This document shows positions 27,699 through 35,963 of a stretch of DNA of 64,000 nt, piece after piece. Origin of the DNA: Bacteroidota bacterium (lineage in GTDB: Bacteria > Bacteroidota > Bacteroidia > B-17B0 > Aurantibacillaceae); contig PLYA01000036.1 in NCBI GenBank assembly GCA_003153315.1, forward strand, positions 80,638 to 144,637, read 5' to 3'. The position numbers were made by a program, and so were the translations under genes. The notes under the pieces were generated by a model that was given only the letters and a program-made list of their open reading frames with translations, was not told the origin of the DNA and did not search any database. Each line of letters begins with the position of its first letter. Position 1 is the stretch's first letter.

Positions 27699-29165
27699 TT
27701 AATGCTTTTCGCCTATTTCAAACAAATATAAGTTATTATTTAGGGATATATGAGACCAATCTGTCGACGAATAAAGACTATCTATTGTTTTTAACATGTC
27801 TTTTTTAGATAAAGGATAGGTATGGTCCTTCGAAAGAATAATATATTTTGCCTTTTTTACGATAGGATACTGATAAACTATTTTTTGATCTATCAAATGT
27901 GGAACAAACATACTTCCTGTACTTACTATGGCGTCTTTGGGTATTTTTTTAAACAAAGTATAAACCTCTTTTTTGTTAAAATCACTTTCGTAATGATCCG
28001 CCTGATAAAAACGAATGCAGGTTTTATCTACAAAAGAAATGGTGCTGTCACATAAGCGGATAGTGACGGCAGCACTTAAGCCTATAGTAATAAAAGAAAT
28101 CCAAAGCTGTTTTTTATAATCCCCTGTTTTGATACTGTCTATCAGGCATAAAGCTATCAATGGGGCAAATTCAACACAATATTGCCCTCCAACACTCCAT
28201 TTACCCGAATCATCGTGATACATTTTTTGAAGCATGATAGGGATAAGCATCCATAAAAAAACCGGACGATAAAAGAACAAGAAACCACCAGAAATAAACC
28301 AAAAAATCCAAGTCTCCGCTTTTATATAATTTAAAGCAGCATCCGGCAAATGATTTTGAAAAAGAAGTAAAAATGCTTTTATGGGATGAGTGAAAATATT
28401 TACAAGCACTTCTTTAAAATTGTTTCCTAAAACGTGAAACTCGAAATGATTATATGATTTACCTAAGGATAATGCAGGCATTACAGCAAAAACAACACAG
28501 ACAAAAAAGCAAAGAGAAAACAGAGAATAAACCAAAGCTGCTTTCTTTTGGTTTTTGCTTTTATATATGAATAAAAAACCTGTACAAATAAAAAACATCC
28601 ATAAAGCCATGTTTTCTTTAGCTACCAGTATCAGAACAAAAACAAGGGTTGACTTTACATACTTTTCTTCTTTAAAGTATAATACAAACCAAGGAACCAA
28701 ACAGGCTGCCACTACATTACTGTGATAATCAAATGCTACTGCAGCAAAAATTCCGAAAGAAGACAAGAACACTATGGTAACCAGCGCGCTTATATTTTTA
28801 TTTATAGAAGAAGCTTGTGCCAATTTATAAACCCCGTAAGCACCAAAATGTATAGCCGCTAATTGAACAATAAGCAGAGTTATGTTTCCGAAAATCCAAT
28901 AGAGGGGGGAAAAAAGCATTAGCAATAAATCAAAGTGATCGCTAAGCATGTTTTCAGGAACTTCTCTGAATATTTCTCCGTAACTAAATTTAAAATGTGC
29001 GTAATCGTATAGAGAACGGGTATAAAGCCCTAAATCAAGTGCGTAGGTTCTGAAATTGTAATGATTTACAAAACATATCAGCGAGTATATGGTAAGAAAT
29101 ATGGCGTTTACCCCAACAAAATATTTGTTAGCTTTTATACTAAAAAACAGCTTATTTATCACCAC
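27699..29165 (-). CDS. DUF2079 polytopic membrane protein
   Basis: A 488-residue membrane protein with about ten hydrophobic segments. The pattern ALDLGLYTRSLYDYAHFKFSYG, SDHFDLLLMLFSPLYWIFGNITLLIVQ and AVAFDYHSNVVAACLVPWF, with its acidic and His residues in periplasmic loops, is that of DUF2079, which is distantly related to GT-C glycosyltransferases and typically found in polysaccharide or unknown contexts. The C-terminal part is soluble (KKIPKDAIVSTGSMFVPHL and ...YIILSKDH). No substrate can be named. It lies 27 bases upstream of the adhesin on the same strand, so it may be co-transcribed with it or supply glycosylation of it; that is inference. Confidence 0.85.
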   Translation of the reverse strand: MVINKLFFSIKANKYFVGVNAIFLTIYSLICFVNHYNFRTYALDLGLYTRSLYDYAHFKFSYGEIFREVPENMLSDHFDLLLMLFSPLYWIFGNITLLIVQLAAIHFGAYGVYKLAQASSINKNISALVTIVFLSSFGIFAAVAFDYHSNVVAACLVPWFVLYFKEEKYVKSTLVFVLILVAKENMALWMFFICTGFLFIYKSKNQKKAALVYSLFSLCFFVCVVFAVMPALSLGKSYNHFEFHVLGNNFKEVLVNIFTHPIKAFLLLFQNHLPDAALNYIKAETWIFWFISGGFLFFYRPVFLWMLIPIMLQKMYHDDSGKWSVGGQYCVEFAPLIALCLIDSIKTGDYKKQLWISFITIGLSAAVTIRLCDSTISFVDKTCIRFYQADHYESDFNKKEVYTLFKKIPKDAIVSTGSMFVPHLIDQKIVYQYPIVKKAKYIILSKDHTYPLSKKDMLKTIDSLYSSTDWSHISLNNNLYLFEIGEKH

Positions 29166-29254
29166 ACAAGTTTACAAAATGTTTAACGCATTTGTGTTGG
29201 AAACTAATTTTTTACTCTTCAACTTAATTCTATTTATTAAGACTATTTTTATCA

Positions 29255-30496
29255 ATGCGTTTTAACCTTATAATTTCTTTTATCACTTTGGGTTTTTGCG
29301 GATTATCCCAAGATTACACACAAATAAAACACCGTTTTGATACCTACCTTAATTATCACGGGAGTTTAAATTCTTTGATAGGCATTACTCCCGATAAAAT
29401 TGTTTTTTACAATGCACAAAAGCAGGCAGAGTTCACCCTCTTGAAAAACGAATGGCAAACATTTGCCTGGCTTGTAAAAGCACTTCCCGACAGTACCCTT
29501 GAAAAGCTATACCACAACAAAAGCTTGTTGGGTAATTATCCTTTGCCAACAGATTATCGTATTAAAAAGGGTATAAAAGATGTAACCATTGTTATAGACC
29601 CAGGACATATTTCCGGAAATATAGAAATGGCGCGCACGGAACAAAAGTACCTGCACTTTACTAAACAAAATCATGCCGCATTAAAACAAGACAGCGTTGA
29701 TATTGCCGAAGGTAAACTAACCTTTGAAACAGCCTGTATTTTAAAAAAAATGTTGGAAGAAAAAGGTGCCAAGGTTATACTTAGCCGCAAAGAAAACAGT
29801 ACTTCATTCGGATATACCTATGATGAATGGTTAAAGCGATTTAAGATGGAAATCATAGATAGCTTGCTTTTTATAAAAAAAATAACTGCACAAAAACACA
29901 AGCAATTAACGAATGCCAACCCAACTGTTTTTTTCAGTAGTTTTTTTAAAGATTATGAATTGCAGCACCGCGCAGCACTTATTAATACATTTAATCCCGA
30001 CCTTACCGTTATTATACATTATAACGTGGATGAAAAAAATACGGACTGGAAAAAACCAAGCGACAAAAACTTTTGCATGACCTTTATTCCCGGCTGTTTG
30101 ATTGCTGATAATATTAAAAGTATACCAGGAAAACTTAATTTGTTGCGCCTATTACTTTGTACTGATTTGGACGAGAGTGAAAAGATTTCGGGTTTAGTGG
30201 TTAATGAACTTTCCAAACAACTAAATATACCCATTGCCAACAAAACAGATGCTTCTTATTTGAGCGAGCACTGCATTAGTTCTCCAACCAAAGGAGTTTA
30301 TAGCCGCAACCTGGCTTTGTGCCGTATGGTGCAAACACCGCTTGTTTACGGAGAATGTTTGTATCAGGATTGCGAGAACGAATGTTATACCCTTACCCAA
30401 AACACCGAAACATTATACGGCATAAAAACTAACAAACGCGTGGTGCTTGCCGCACAAAGTTTTTATAATGCCATTATGCAGTATTATACCAAATAG
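29255..30496 (+). CDS. N-acetylmuramoyl-L-alanine amidase (Amidase_3-like)
   Basis: A 413-residue exported protein with signal MRFNLIISFITLGFCGLSQ. After an N-terminal region of about 100 residues, the Amidase_3 core begins at VTIVIDPGH (His ligand), continues with EGKLTFETACILKKMLEEKGAKVILSRK (Glu ligand, L-x-x-x-L and the TR/SR motif) and HYNVDE-type segment IIHYNV (second His). The family cleaves the amide between MurNAc and L-Ala in peptidoglycan and is zinc dependent. A long insertion of about 70 residues (FGYTYDEWLKRFKMEI onward) separates the ligands and is unusual. It is divergent from the DUF2079 gene and converges on the CYTH gene. Confidence 0.82.
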   Translation: MRFNLIISFITLGFCGLSQDYTQIKHRFDTYLNYHGSLNSLIGITPDKIVFYNAQKQAEFTLLKNEWQTFAWLVKALPDSTLEKLYHNKSLLGNYPLPTDYRIKKGIKDVTIVIDPGHISGNIEMARTEQKYLHFTKQNHAALKQDSVDIAEGKLTFETACILKKMLEEKGAKVILSRKENSTSFGYTYDEWLKRFKMEIIDSLLFIKKITAQKHKQLTNANPTVFFSSFFKDYELQHRAALINTFNPDLTVIIHYNVDEKNTDWKKPSDKNFCMTFIPGCLIADNIKSIPGKLNLLRLLLCTDLDESEKISGLVVNELSKQLNIPIANKTDASYLSEHCISSPTKGVYSRNLALCRMVQTPLVYGECLYQDCENECYTLTQNTETLYGIKTNKRVVLAAQSFYNAIMQYYTK

Positions 30497-30505
30497 GTTT
30501 TTGTT

Positions 30506-31018
30506 TTAATCAGTAAAGTATCCTGTAGAAAGTAATTCTTCGTCTTTTATACCTAATAAATATTTTATTTTCAGGCATTGTGTTTTCAGTTCTTCGCTGC
30601 TGAATTTATTATCCACATCAATGGTTTCAATTTCTATAAACTCATCTCCGTTGGGTAATTTATCTAAGTGAATCTTTATGTTATCAACCAAATAAATTTT
30701 CCGTTCCTTTTTTGTAGTGCCGGTTTTTTTATAATTGTTTGCTAAATCGTTTATCTGTTCTTCTCTTGGGTTAATATCATAACGGTAAACAACCGTTCTT
30801 TCCATTCCTGCCTCCACTACTCTTTCGTAGTGGGTAATTAAATTCTCAATAGTTCCCTTTCTTAATTTTAATTTGCCTTTGCTTGTTTCAAAATAATAAT
30901 CGGTTTGATAATCTGTTCCTATAAATTCAGATGGCATATTTTTTATAAGCAGCTCTGTAGCATCAAAATCTTTAAGCTTAGCTTTAAGCGTAAAATCTTT
31001 ATAAGGAATAGGATTCAT
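30506..31018 (-). CDS. CYTH-domain (class IV cyclase-like) protein
   Basis: A 170-residue cytoplasmic protein matching the CYTH/CyaB-like fold: TDYQTDYYFETSKGKLKLRKGTIENLITHYER, then RKIYLVDNIKIHLDKLPNGDEFIEIET. These triphosphate-tunnel enzymes bind Mg-triphosphates (cyclase, thiamine or polyphosphate hydrolase). Oddly, the N-terminal ExExK metal motif is replaced by T-x-K-x-K (TLKAK, residues 10-14), while later Glu pairs (EFIEIE) are kept. I place the start at 31018, just after the stop of the OmpA gene; an ATG at 31042 would overlap that gene by 20 bases. Possible loss of catalysis or a different specificity. Confidence 0.85.
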   Translation of the reverse strand: MNPIPYKDFTLKAKLKDFDATELLIKNMPSEFIGTDYQTDYYFETSKGKLKLRKGTIENLITHYERVVEAGMERTVVYRYDINPREEQINDLANNYKKTGTTKKERKIYLVDNIKIHLDKLPNGDEFIEIETIDVDNKFSSEELKTQCLKIKYLLGIKDEELLSTGYFTD

Positions 31019-31022
31019 TTCT

Positions 31023-32150
31023 TTATTCTTTTTGTTTCGCATTTAAAAGTACAAACTCAACCCTTCTGTTTTGTTGTTTGTGTTCTTCCGTATCATTGGG
31101 CACTAAAGGTTTTGTGCTGCCATAACCTGCGGTAATTATACTTTGCCTGTCAACGTGTTTCTTTATTAAATAATCAGCTACGGCTTTTGCACGCTCTGCC
31201 GAAAGTTTTTGATTTATCGGTTCACTGCCCGTATTATCCGAATGACCGGATATTTCAATCCTGAGGTTACTATTCTTATTTAAGTAATCAACTATCTTAT
31301 CCAAATCTGCATAAGAAGAAGGCAGCGGTATGGCCTTACCGCTTTTAAACAAAACGTTTTTTAAAACAAGCGCGGTATCGGCAGGGATTTTTTCCAGTGT
31401 ATCCAATTCTGTTTTTACAACTACAGGCGGTTCTTCTTTTACAACAACCGTAGTTTCTGCCAAGCTTACATCATCTATAAAATAATAGGCGTCGCGTTCG
31501 GATGTTTGGTTAATGCGCGATTTAACTTCTTTAGGCGCTTTAAATTTTGTTTTCTTAATCGTTTTAATTTCAAAACTACCCAGCAGCAAATAACTTTCTC
31601 CACCCTGTGCTTTGTAGGTAAGCGATACTTTGTGCCATTGTTTTACATCTTTACCTATGGCTGTTATGTTTATATAAACGGGGTTTAAATCGGTTATTAC
31701 ATTACTCATGCTATACTTCACCTTATCCGTTAAAAAACAAACACCCAGTTGGTCTATGCAAGTGCTGGCATAATCGGCCAGACTGATATACATACTGAAC
31801 AAATAGGTTTTTCCTTTTTCAAGCGGTGTAAGCAAAGGGGTTTGTAAATACTCCCGGTAATCATCGTGCGAGAAAGCAAACAAACCAGCATAACAGGTAC
31901 CGCTGTGTGCAAACTGAAAACCCATAGGGTTTTGGGGCACATCTACCATCGAGTATTTTTTCTGCTTCCTTAAATTGCTCATGCAAAACAAATCGGTGGT
32001 GCCCTGTGTGGGCATATTCCAGCTGTTTGAACTGTTTATAGCAGAAAAATCTACAGGAATGGCTTTGTTGTTTTCAAAGCTCGAATCGGGAATAAGGTTT
32101 TGTGCCCGCGCAAAAGAAACAAACAGTAAAAGCAATAAGCAGGGTTTCAT
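31023..32150 (-). CDS. OmpA-family envelope protein with N-terminal carbohydrate-binding-like domain
   Basis: A 375-residue exported protein with signal MKPCLLLLLFVSFARAQ. Residues about 18-215 look like a jelly-roll domain (LIPDSSFENNKAIP, CYAGLFAFSHDDYREYLQTPL, YYFIDDVSLAE) similar to those in Bacteroidota OmpA proteins. After a Pro/Glu/Val linker, residues about 260-370 form the OmpA C-terminal domain that binds peptidoglycan: SGHSDNTGSEPINQKLSAERAKAVADYL and NRRVEFVLL. It probably links outer envelope or surface glycan to the wall. The CYTH gene follows immediately on the same strand. Confidence 0.9.
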   Translation of the reverse strand: MKPCLLLLLFVSFARAQNLIPDSSFENNKAIPVDFSAINSSNSWNMPTQGTTDLFCMSNLRKQKKYSMVDVPQNPMGFQFAHSGTCYAGLFAFSHDDYREYLQTPLLTPLEKGKTYLFSMYISLADYASTCIDQLGVCFLTDKVKYSMSNVITDLNPVYINITAIGKDVKQWHKVSLTYKAQGGESYLLLGSFEIKTIKKTKFKAPKEVKSRINQTSERDAYYFIDDVSLAETTVVVKEEPPVVVKTELDTLEKIPADTALVLKNVLFKSGKAIPLPSSYADLDKIVDYLNKNSNLRIEISGHSDNTGSEPINQKLSAERAKAVADYLIKKHVDRQSIITAGYGSTKPLVPNDTEEHKQQNRRVEFVLLNAKQKE

Positions 32151-32285
32151 TTGTTGCGTTTGTAAAGCTTAAACGAAAGTTATTGGAAATTATTTTAACA
32201 AATAACGCAGTTCGCAGTTTTTTAATACTACTATTAGATAATAATACATAAAATGTAGTTTCGTAACGACTGTTATAAATGTAAT

Positions 32286-32293
32286 TATATTTG
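32286..32293 (+). promoter_or_regulatory. -7 box TATATTTG before the PLD-like gene
   Basis: TANNTTTG box 18 bases before the ATG at 32312 in the divergent region shared with the OmpA-like gene. Confidence 0.5.
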
Positions 32294-32311
32294 CTTTCCT
32301 AAAACATCGAT

Positions 32312-33259
32312 ATGGGCATATTCTTAAATAAACAAAATATTGTCACTCATTTTAGTAAGCTTTTTGATGATGCAAAAAGTGAAATTATAATGGTTGTTCC
32401 CTATATAAAACTTACAAAAGAAATTATAGAAAAACTTGATATAGCTAGAGAAAAAAGAATAGAAATAATAATTGTATATAAGGAAAGCGAACTTAAACCG
32501 GATCAAAGGAAGATTTTAATCGGGTATAACAATATAACCTTATTACATCATCCTAATGTACATGCGAAATTTTATGCAAATGAGTTTTCTCTTATAATTT
32601 GTTCCATGAATTTATATGATTATTCTATAAAAAACAATCGGGAAATGGGTGTGCTGTTTGATTGTATTAAAGGAGATAATGATGCAGCCATTGAAGCAGC
32701 ATTTAAAGAAGTCAGGTTAATAATTAATTCTTCTACTCTTGAGAGCAAAAGTGAAAAAGTTCAAAGAGATGGGTTTAAGTATAATCTATTGAAAGATAAA
32801 AAAGAAAGATATGTTGAGGTTACATCTCTTTTAAATGAAAAATTGGGAAACAAAAAATTTGAAGTCCTAAATAATGAATATAATTTCTCTACTGTTGTTT
32901 GCAAAAATTATTTTGAGAATGTTGATGTTCAGATTTTATTTGATTATCAGATTAACTTAGAAGAAGCCATTAAATTAATCCCAAGACGAGTTGAATTAAG
33001 TTTCAATCATCCTGAAGAACAAGTACAAAAATTACATTATCATCTAGAAAGTAAAATGGATGAGTATAAATACAAACCTTATAAAGTTTATTGGAACAAC
33101 CATAGGCAGCCTTATTTTATTTATCGAGATAGAGATAATTTCAAACTAGAATGGGATAAATTATCTAATGAAATTGATGCTGCAAAAGAATTAATCAAAG
33201 GGGCTGATAATATTATAACTGACTTAAAAAAAGAACAACTATTTAAAGTTATCCTATAA
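32312..33259 (+). CDS. Phospholipase D-like (single HKD) protein
   Basis: A 315-residue cytoplasmic protein. Residues about 1-145 form one PLD-like domain: AKSEIIMVVPYIKLTKEIIEKL, then HAKFYANE (H-x-K-x4-E, Glu replacing the usual Asp), IICSMNLYDYS and NNREMGVLF. The remainder is charged and probably alpha/beta with no recognised domain (YKVYWNNHRQPYFIY). Single-HKD proteins act as dimers; relatives include nucleases and restriction or repair helicase partners, so a nucleic-acid role is possible but unproven. The gene is AT-richer than its neighbours and sits next to array C, hinting at an accessory origin. Confidence 0.75.
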   Translation: MGIFLNKQNIVTHFSKLFDDAKSEIIMVVPYIKLTKEIIEKLDIAREKRIEIIIVYKESELKPDQRKILIGYNNITLLHHPNVHAKFYANEFSLIICSMNLYDYSIKNNREMGVLFDCIKGDNDAAIEAAFKEVRLIINSSTLESKSEKVQRDGFKYNLLKDKKERYVEVTSLLNEKLGNKKFEVLNNEYNFSTVVCKNYFENVDVQILFDYQINLEEAIKLIPRRVELSFNHPEEQVQKLHYHLESKMDEYKYKPYKVYWNNHRQPYFIYRDRDNFKLEWDKLSNEIDAAKELIKGADNIITDLKKEQLFKVIL

Positions 33260-33263
33260 TTCT

Positions 33264-33410
33264 ATATAAAAACCCTAAGTTTAGAGTAAAAGCTGAGCTT
33301 TTTACAAAAAGATCCAGCTTTCGGGAAAAAAACAAAGTTTTTAAAGAAAAGGCTGAGCTTTTCATAAAAAGATACAGCTTTTAAAAAATAAACTCGGCTT
33401 TTTAGCTGTT
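33264..33410 (+). repeat. Array C: degenerate 21-bp tandem repeat
   Basis: Seven 21-bp units starting at 33264, 33285, 33306, 33327, 33348, 33369 and 33390; the first is weak. The core is AGCTTTT preceded by A-rich bases; the best dyad is AAAAGCT-G-AGCTTTT at 33288-33302. Stops occur in all frames, so it does not encode protein. The gap continues to 33578 with a stray AAAAAGCCAGCTTTTT hairpin at 33505-33520 that resembles a unit but is out of phase. Confidence 0.8.
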
Positions 33411-33578
33411 ATGCCGGGCTTGCCAAATAGTTGTGTGTCCTCCCTCCTTCATACAACAGGCAGGCTCGGTGTGGCAATAAGAAATAACAAAAAAGAGTCC
33501 CTATAAAAAGCCAGCTTTTTATTTGCCCATTTTTATTTCGGATATTCTTTGAAAAGAAAAGGACTTTTTTTATGTTTG

Positions 33579-33779
33579 ATGTCATCTATGGAAGAACCAA
33601 GTAAAATTGGGTTTTATTTTTGGCGTTCAATTGGCTTTTTAGTAAAAAATAAAACCATAATTATTGGCGTATTGGTTACTTTTTTATTGGTACTTGCTGC
33701 TTACACCGTATATATTACGCCAAAAGGTTTTTATGACAAACCCATTGAACTAAAACCGGCTAAGCCTGTTAAAAAATAA
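33579..33779 (+). CDS. Small single-pass membrane protein
   Basis: A 66-residue protein starting MSSMEEPSKIGFYFWRS, with one strong membrane segment (TIIIGVLVTFLLVLAAYTVYI) and a short Pro/Lys-rich tail (KPIELKPAKPVKK). A TTG at 33549 would add ten residues, and the ATG at 33588 would remove three; I prefer the first ATG. N-in orientation is suggested by the flanking Lys residues. Not recognised as a family. It follows array C and precedes clpS, and it could be a small accessory subunit or a spurious short frame, though the hydrophobic profile is coherent. Confidence 0.45.
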   Translation: MSSMEEPSKIGFYFWRSIGFLVKNKTIIIGVLVTFLLVLAAYTVYITPKGFYDKPIELKPAKPVKK

Positions 33780-33834
33780 TTTGTTCGCATATAGTAGAAC
33801 CCAATCTTTTTATATAAAAATTAAGCAGACTTTT

Positions 33835-33842
33835 TATCTTTG
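33835..33842 (+). promoter_or_regulatory. -7 box TATCTTTG before clpS
   Basis: TANNTTTG box 15 bases before ATG 33858. A TTG start at 33840 would lie within the box, which argues for the ATG. Confidence 0.5.
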
Positions 33843-33857
33843 CTAAAAAAAATTCAA

Positions 33858-34127
33858 ATGGATACCGAAGTTCTTGAAAAGCCCATAGCAAAAAAGCAAA
33901 TTGAACAAGTGCGTGATTTGATTTTACACAACGATGACGTAAATACCTTTGATTTTGTAATTGAAACACTTATAGATGTTTGCGGGCATAATGCCTTGCA
34001 AGCCGAGCAATGCGCACACATAGTACACAACAATGGTAAATGCGGCATAAAAAAAGGAAGTTTTACCGATTTAAAACCCGTTTGCGAAACCCTTTTAAGC
34101 ATGGGTTTAAGTGCTACCATAGATTAA
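33858..34127 (+). CDS. clpS: ATP-dependent Clp protease adaptor ClpS
   Basis: An 89-residue cytoplasmic protein. The core LILHNDDVNTFDFVIETLIDVCGHNALQAEQCAHIVHNNGKCGIKKG matches ClpS, including the N-degron pocket segment HNDD-x-N-T-F and the QAEQCAHIVHNNG helix. ClpS delivers N-end-rule substrates to ClpAP or ClpCP. Length and the divergent C-terminal half (DLKPVCETLLSMGLSATID) follow the Bacteroidota type. No clpA or clpC is nearby. The start at ATG 33858 is set by the promoter box. A complete CGTCATTGCGAG element lies 4 bases after the stop, between it and gpsA. Confidence 0.88.
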   Translation: MDTEVLEKPIAKKQIEQVRDLILHNDDVNTFDFVIETLIDVCGHNALQAEQCAHIVHNNGKCGIKKGSFTDLKPVCETLLSMGLSATID

Positions 34128-34131
34128 TTTT

Positions 34132-34204
34132 CGTCATTGCGAGGAGGTACGACGAAGCAATCTTTATTACGATTTGAGATTGCCGCGCTTCGCTCGCAAT
34201 GACG
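34132..34204. repeat. Complete interspersed palindromic element, 73 bp
   Basis: The ends are a perfect 12-bp inverted repeat, CGTCATTGCGAG and CTCGCAATGACG. Internally GAAGCAATCT faces AGATTGCCGCGCTTC. The element is GC-richer than the surroundings and non-coding; it sits between convergent clpS and gpsA where its hairpin could end both transcripts. Fragments occur at 22852 and 9384. It resembles the CGTCATTGCGAG repeats I recall from many bacterial genomes. Confidence 0.85.
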
Positions 34205-34211
34205 TTTTAAA

Positions 34212-35204
34212 CTAAGAAAGTTTATCTGAAAGTAATTTCATTTCCACCATTGGAGAAATGTTCTCATAGCAGATATTATATACTGCCTGTGTAATGGGCA
34301 TATCTACCTGATAGGTTTTATTTATTTCATGTACGCATTTAACAGCAAAGTATCCCTCGGCAATCATGTTCATTTCCAGTTGCGCCATCTTTACCGAATA
34401 GCCCTTGCCCAGCATGGCACCAAACATACGGTTGCGGCTAAATTGAGAATACGCAGTAACCAACAAATCACCTAGATACGCAGATGCTTTTATGTCCCTG
34501 TCTATAGGATGAACTGCTTTTACAAAACGCTCTATTTCTTGTATGGCATTAGAAACCAATACCGATAAAAAGTTATCGCCATAGCCCAAACCATGACAAA
34601 TACCGCCCGCAATAGCTACCACGTTTTTAAGCACGGCGGAGTATTCTGTTCCGTAAATATCATCGCTGCAGGTAACTTTCATATAACGGCAACGAAGCAT
34701 AGCAGCTAATTTTTCGGCATTGTTTACATCCGTGCAAGCAAGCGTTAAGTATGATAGTTTTTCAAGAGCTACTTCCTCTGCGTGACATGGGCCAGCAATA
34801 ACGCCAATTTGAGTAAGGGGTATATCAAATACTTTGTTTAAGTATTCGCCCACTATTAAATTGTATTGTGGAATAATTCCTTTAATAGCCGAGAAAACTA
34901 TTTTACTTTTAAATAAATCTTTCGATAACTCTTTTATGGTATCATGACAAAAGGCAGAGGGGACAGCCAGCACAACAATATCTGCATCCTTTATACAAGC
35001 CTCTACATCAGAAAATAGTTTTAGTTTGTTCTCATTAAACTGTACTGAACTTAAGTAACGGGGATTATGCAGGTTTTGTTTTACATACGTGCAATCATCG
35101 GCGTTGCGCATAAACCAATTAACTTCTTTTAAGTTGTTGGATAGTAATTTTACCAAAGCAGTTGCCCAGCTTCCACTTCCTATAACAGCTACACGAGCTT
35201 TCAT
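34212..35204 (-). CDS. gpsA: Glycerol-3-phosphate dehydrogenase [NAD(P)+]
   Basis: A 330-residue cytoplasmic enzyme that reduces dihydroxyacetone phosphate to sn-glycerol-3-phosphate, the phospholipid backbone. The Rossmann motif VAVIGSGSWATAL is at the N-terminus; VLAVPS, SAIKGI, GVIAGPCHAEEVAL, the catalytic Lys in AVLKNVVAIAGGICHGLGYGDN and SAYLGDLLVTAYSQFSRNRMFGAMLGKG follow. All match GpsA; length is standard. Same strand as the exonuclease gene, 64 bases upstream of it in transcription order. The segment downstream is the palindromic element. Confidence 0.96.
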   Translation of the reverse strand: MKARVAVIGSGSWATALVKLLSNNLKEVNWFMRNADDCTYVKQNLHNPRYLSSVQFNENKLKLFSDVEACIKDADIVVLAVPSAFCHDTIKELSKDLFKSKIVFSAIKGIIPQYNLIVGEYLNKVFDIPLTQIGVIAGPCHAEEVALEKLSYLTLACTDVNNAEKLAAMLRCRYMKVTCSDDIYGTEYSAVLKNVVAIAGGICHGLGYGDNFLSVLVSNAIQEIERFVKAVHPIDRDIKASAYLGDLLVTAYSQFSRNRMFGAMLGKGYSVKMAQLEMNMIAEGYFAVKCVHEINKTYQVDMPITQAVYNICYENISPMVEMKLLSDKLS

Positions 35205-35268
35205 ATTTCGTTATTATTGTTTTTCATTGGTAATATGGTATTCGCCTAAAAAGGCTCGGGTGCATAAA

Positions 35269-35961
35269 TTAATTGGTAAGTACTATTTGGTTGTCGCGCA
35301 GGGCTTGTTCCCCTCTCATTTTCTGAAATATACGCGCAACTGTTACTACATCTTTAGCGCAATAGGTTTTTATTCTCTCTAAATTCTTTTCTTCGTAATA
35401 CACTTTGGCAACCATGCTTCCATCTATATCATCTTTTGGGGTTGGTATATCAAATATAGCTGCAAGCAATTGTAATGAAGTGTAACTTTTATAATCTCCA
35501 AACTTCCATAGCTCCATCGTATCAAGGTGGGTAATTTCCCAAGGTTTTTTGCCCTGAATCTCTAAAATTGCTGGCAAGGTAATTCCGTTAACCAGCATTC
35601 TTCTACACATGAACGGAAAATCAAACTCCTTGCCATTGTGTGCACACAGGGCATGTTGCGGGAAATGTATCTCCAGCATTTTCTTAAAATCTTCTAACAG
35701 CAACTTTTCATCATCGCCATAAAAAGACCTTATGCGAAACTCTACTCCATTAAAATAGCCCACACAAATACAAACCACCTTGGCAAACTCAGCATAAATG
35801 CCCGCTTTGCTGTATTGTTGTTCCGGTGTAAACTCTTTATGATGTTGCCACTTTAAATCCCACAGTTTTTTAAAAGGTTCGTTCAGTTGTTTGTAATCAT
35901 AAACCAAGGGCACAGTTTCTATATCCAGAAACACAATGTTATTAGTGGAGGGTTGAGCCAT
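35269..35961 (-). CDS. 3'-5' exonuclease, PolB-exonuclease-like (DEDD superfamily)
   Basis: A 230-residue protein with an RNase H-like exonuclease fold of the predicted PolB_exo2 family. Acidic catalytic residues are visible in NIVFLDIET (DxE, motif Exo I), LCAHNGKEFDFPFMCRRM (NGKEFD, Exo II) and IKTYCAKDVVTVARIF (KDV, Exo III). It should remove nucleotides from single-stranded 3' ends. The function in vivo is unknown, with a DNA-repair role likely. It lies 2 bases downstream of the hypothetical gene at 35964, so the two are translationally coupled or at least co-transcribed. Confidence 0.9.
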   Translation of the reverse strand: MAQPSTNNIVFLDIETVPLVYDYKQLNEPFKKLWDLKWQHHKEFTPEQQYSKAGIYAEFAKVVCICVGYFNGVEFRIRSFYGDDEKLLLEDFKKMLEIHFPQHALCAHNGKEFDFPFMCRRMLVNGITLPAILEIQGKKPWEITHLDTMELWKFGDYKSYTSLQLLAAIFDIPTPKDDIDGSMVAKVYYEEKNLERIKTYCAKDVVTVARIFQKMRGEQALRDNQIVLTN

Positions 35962-35963
35962 GT

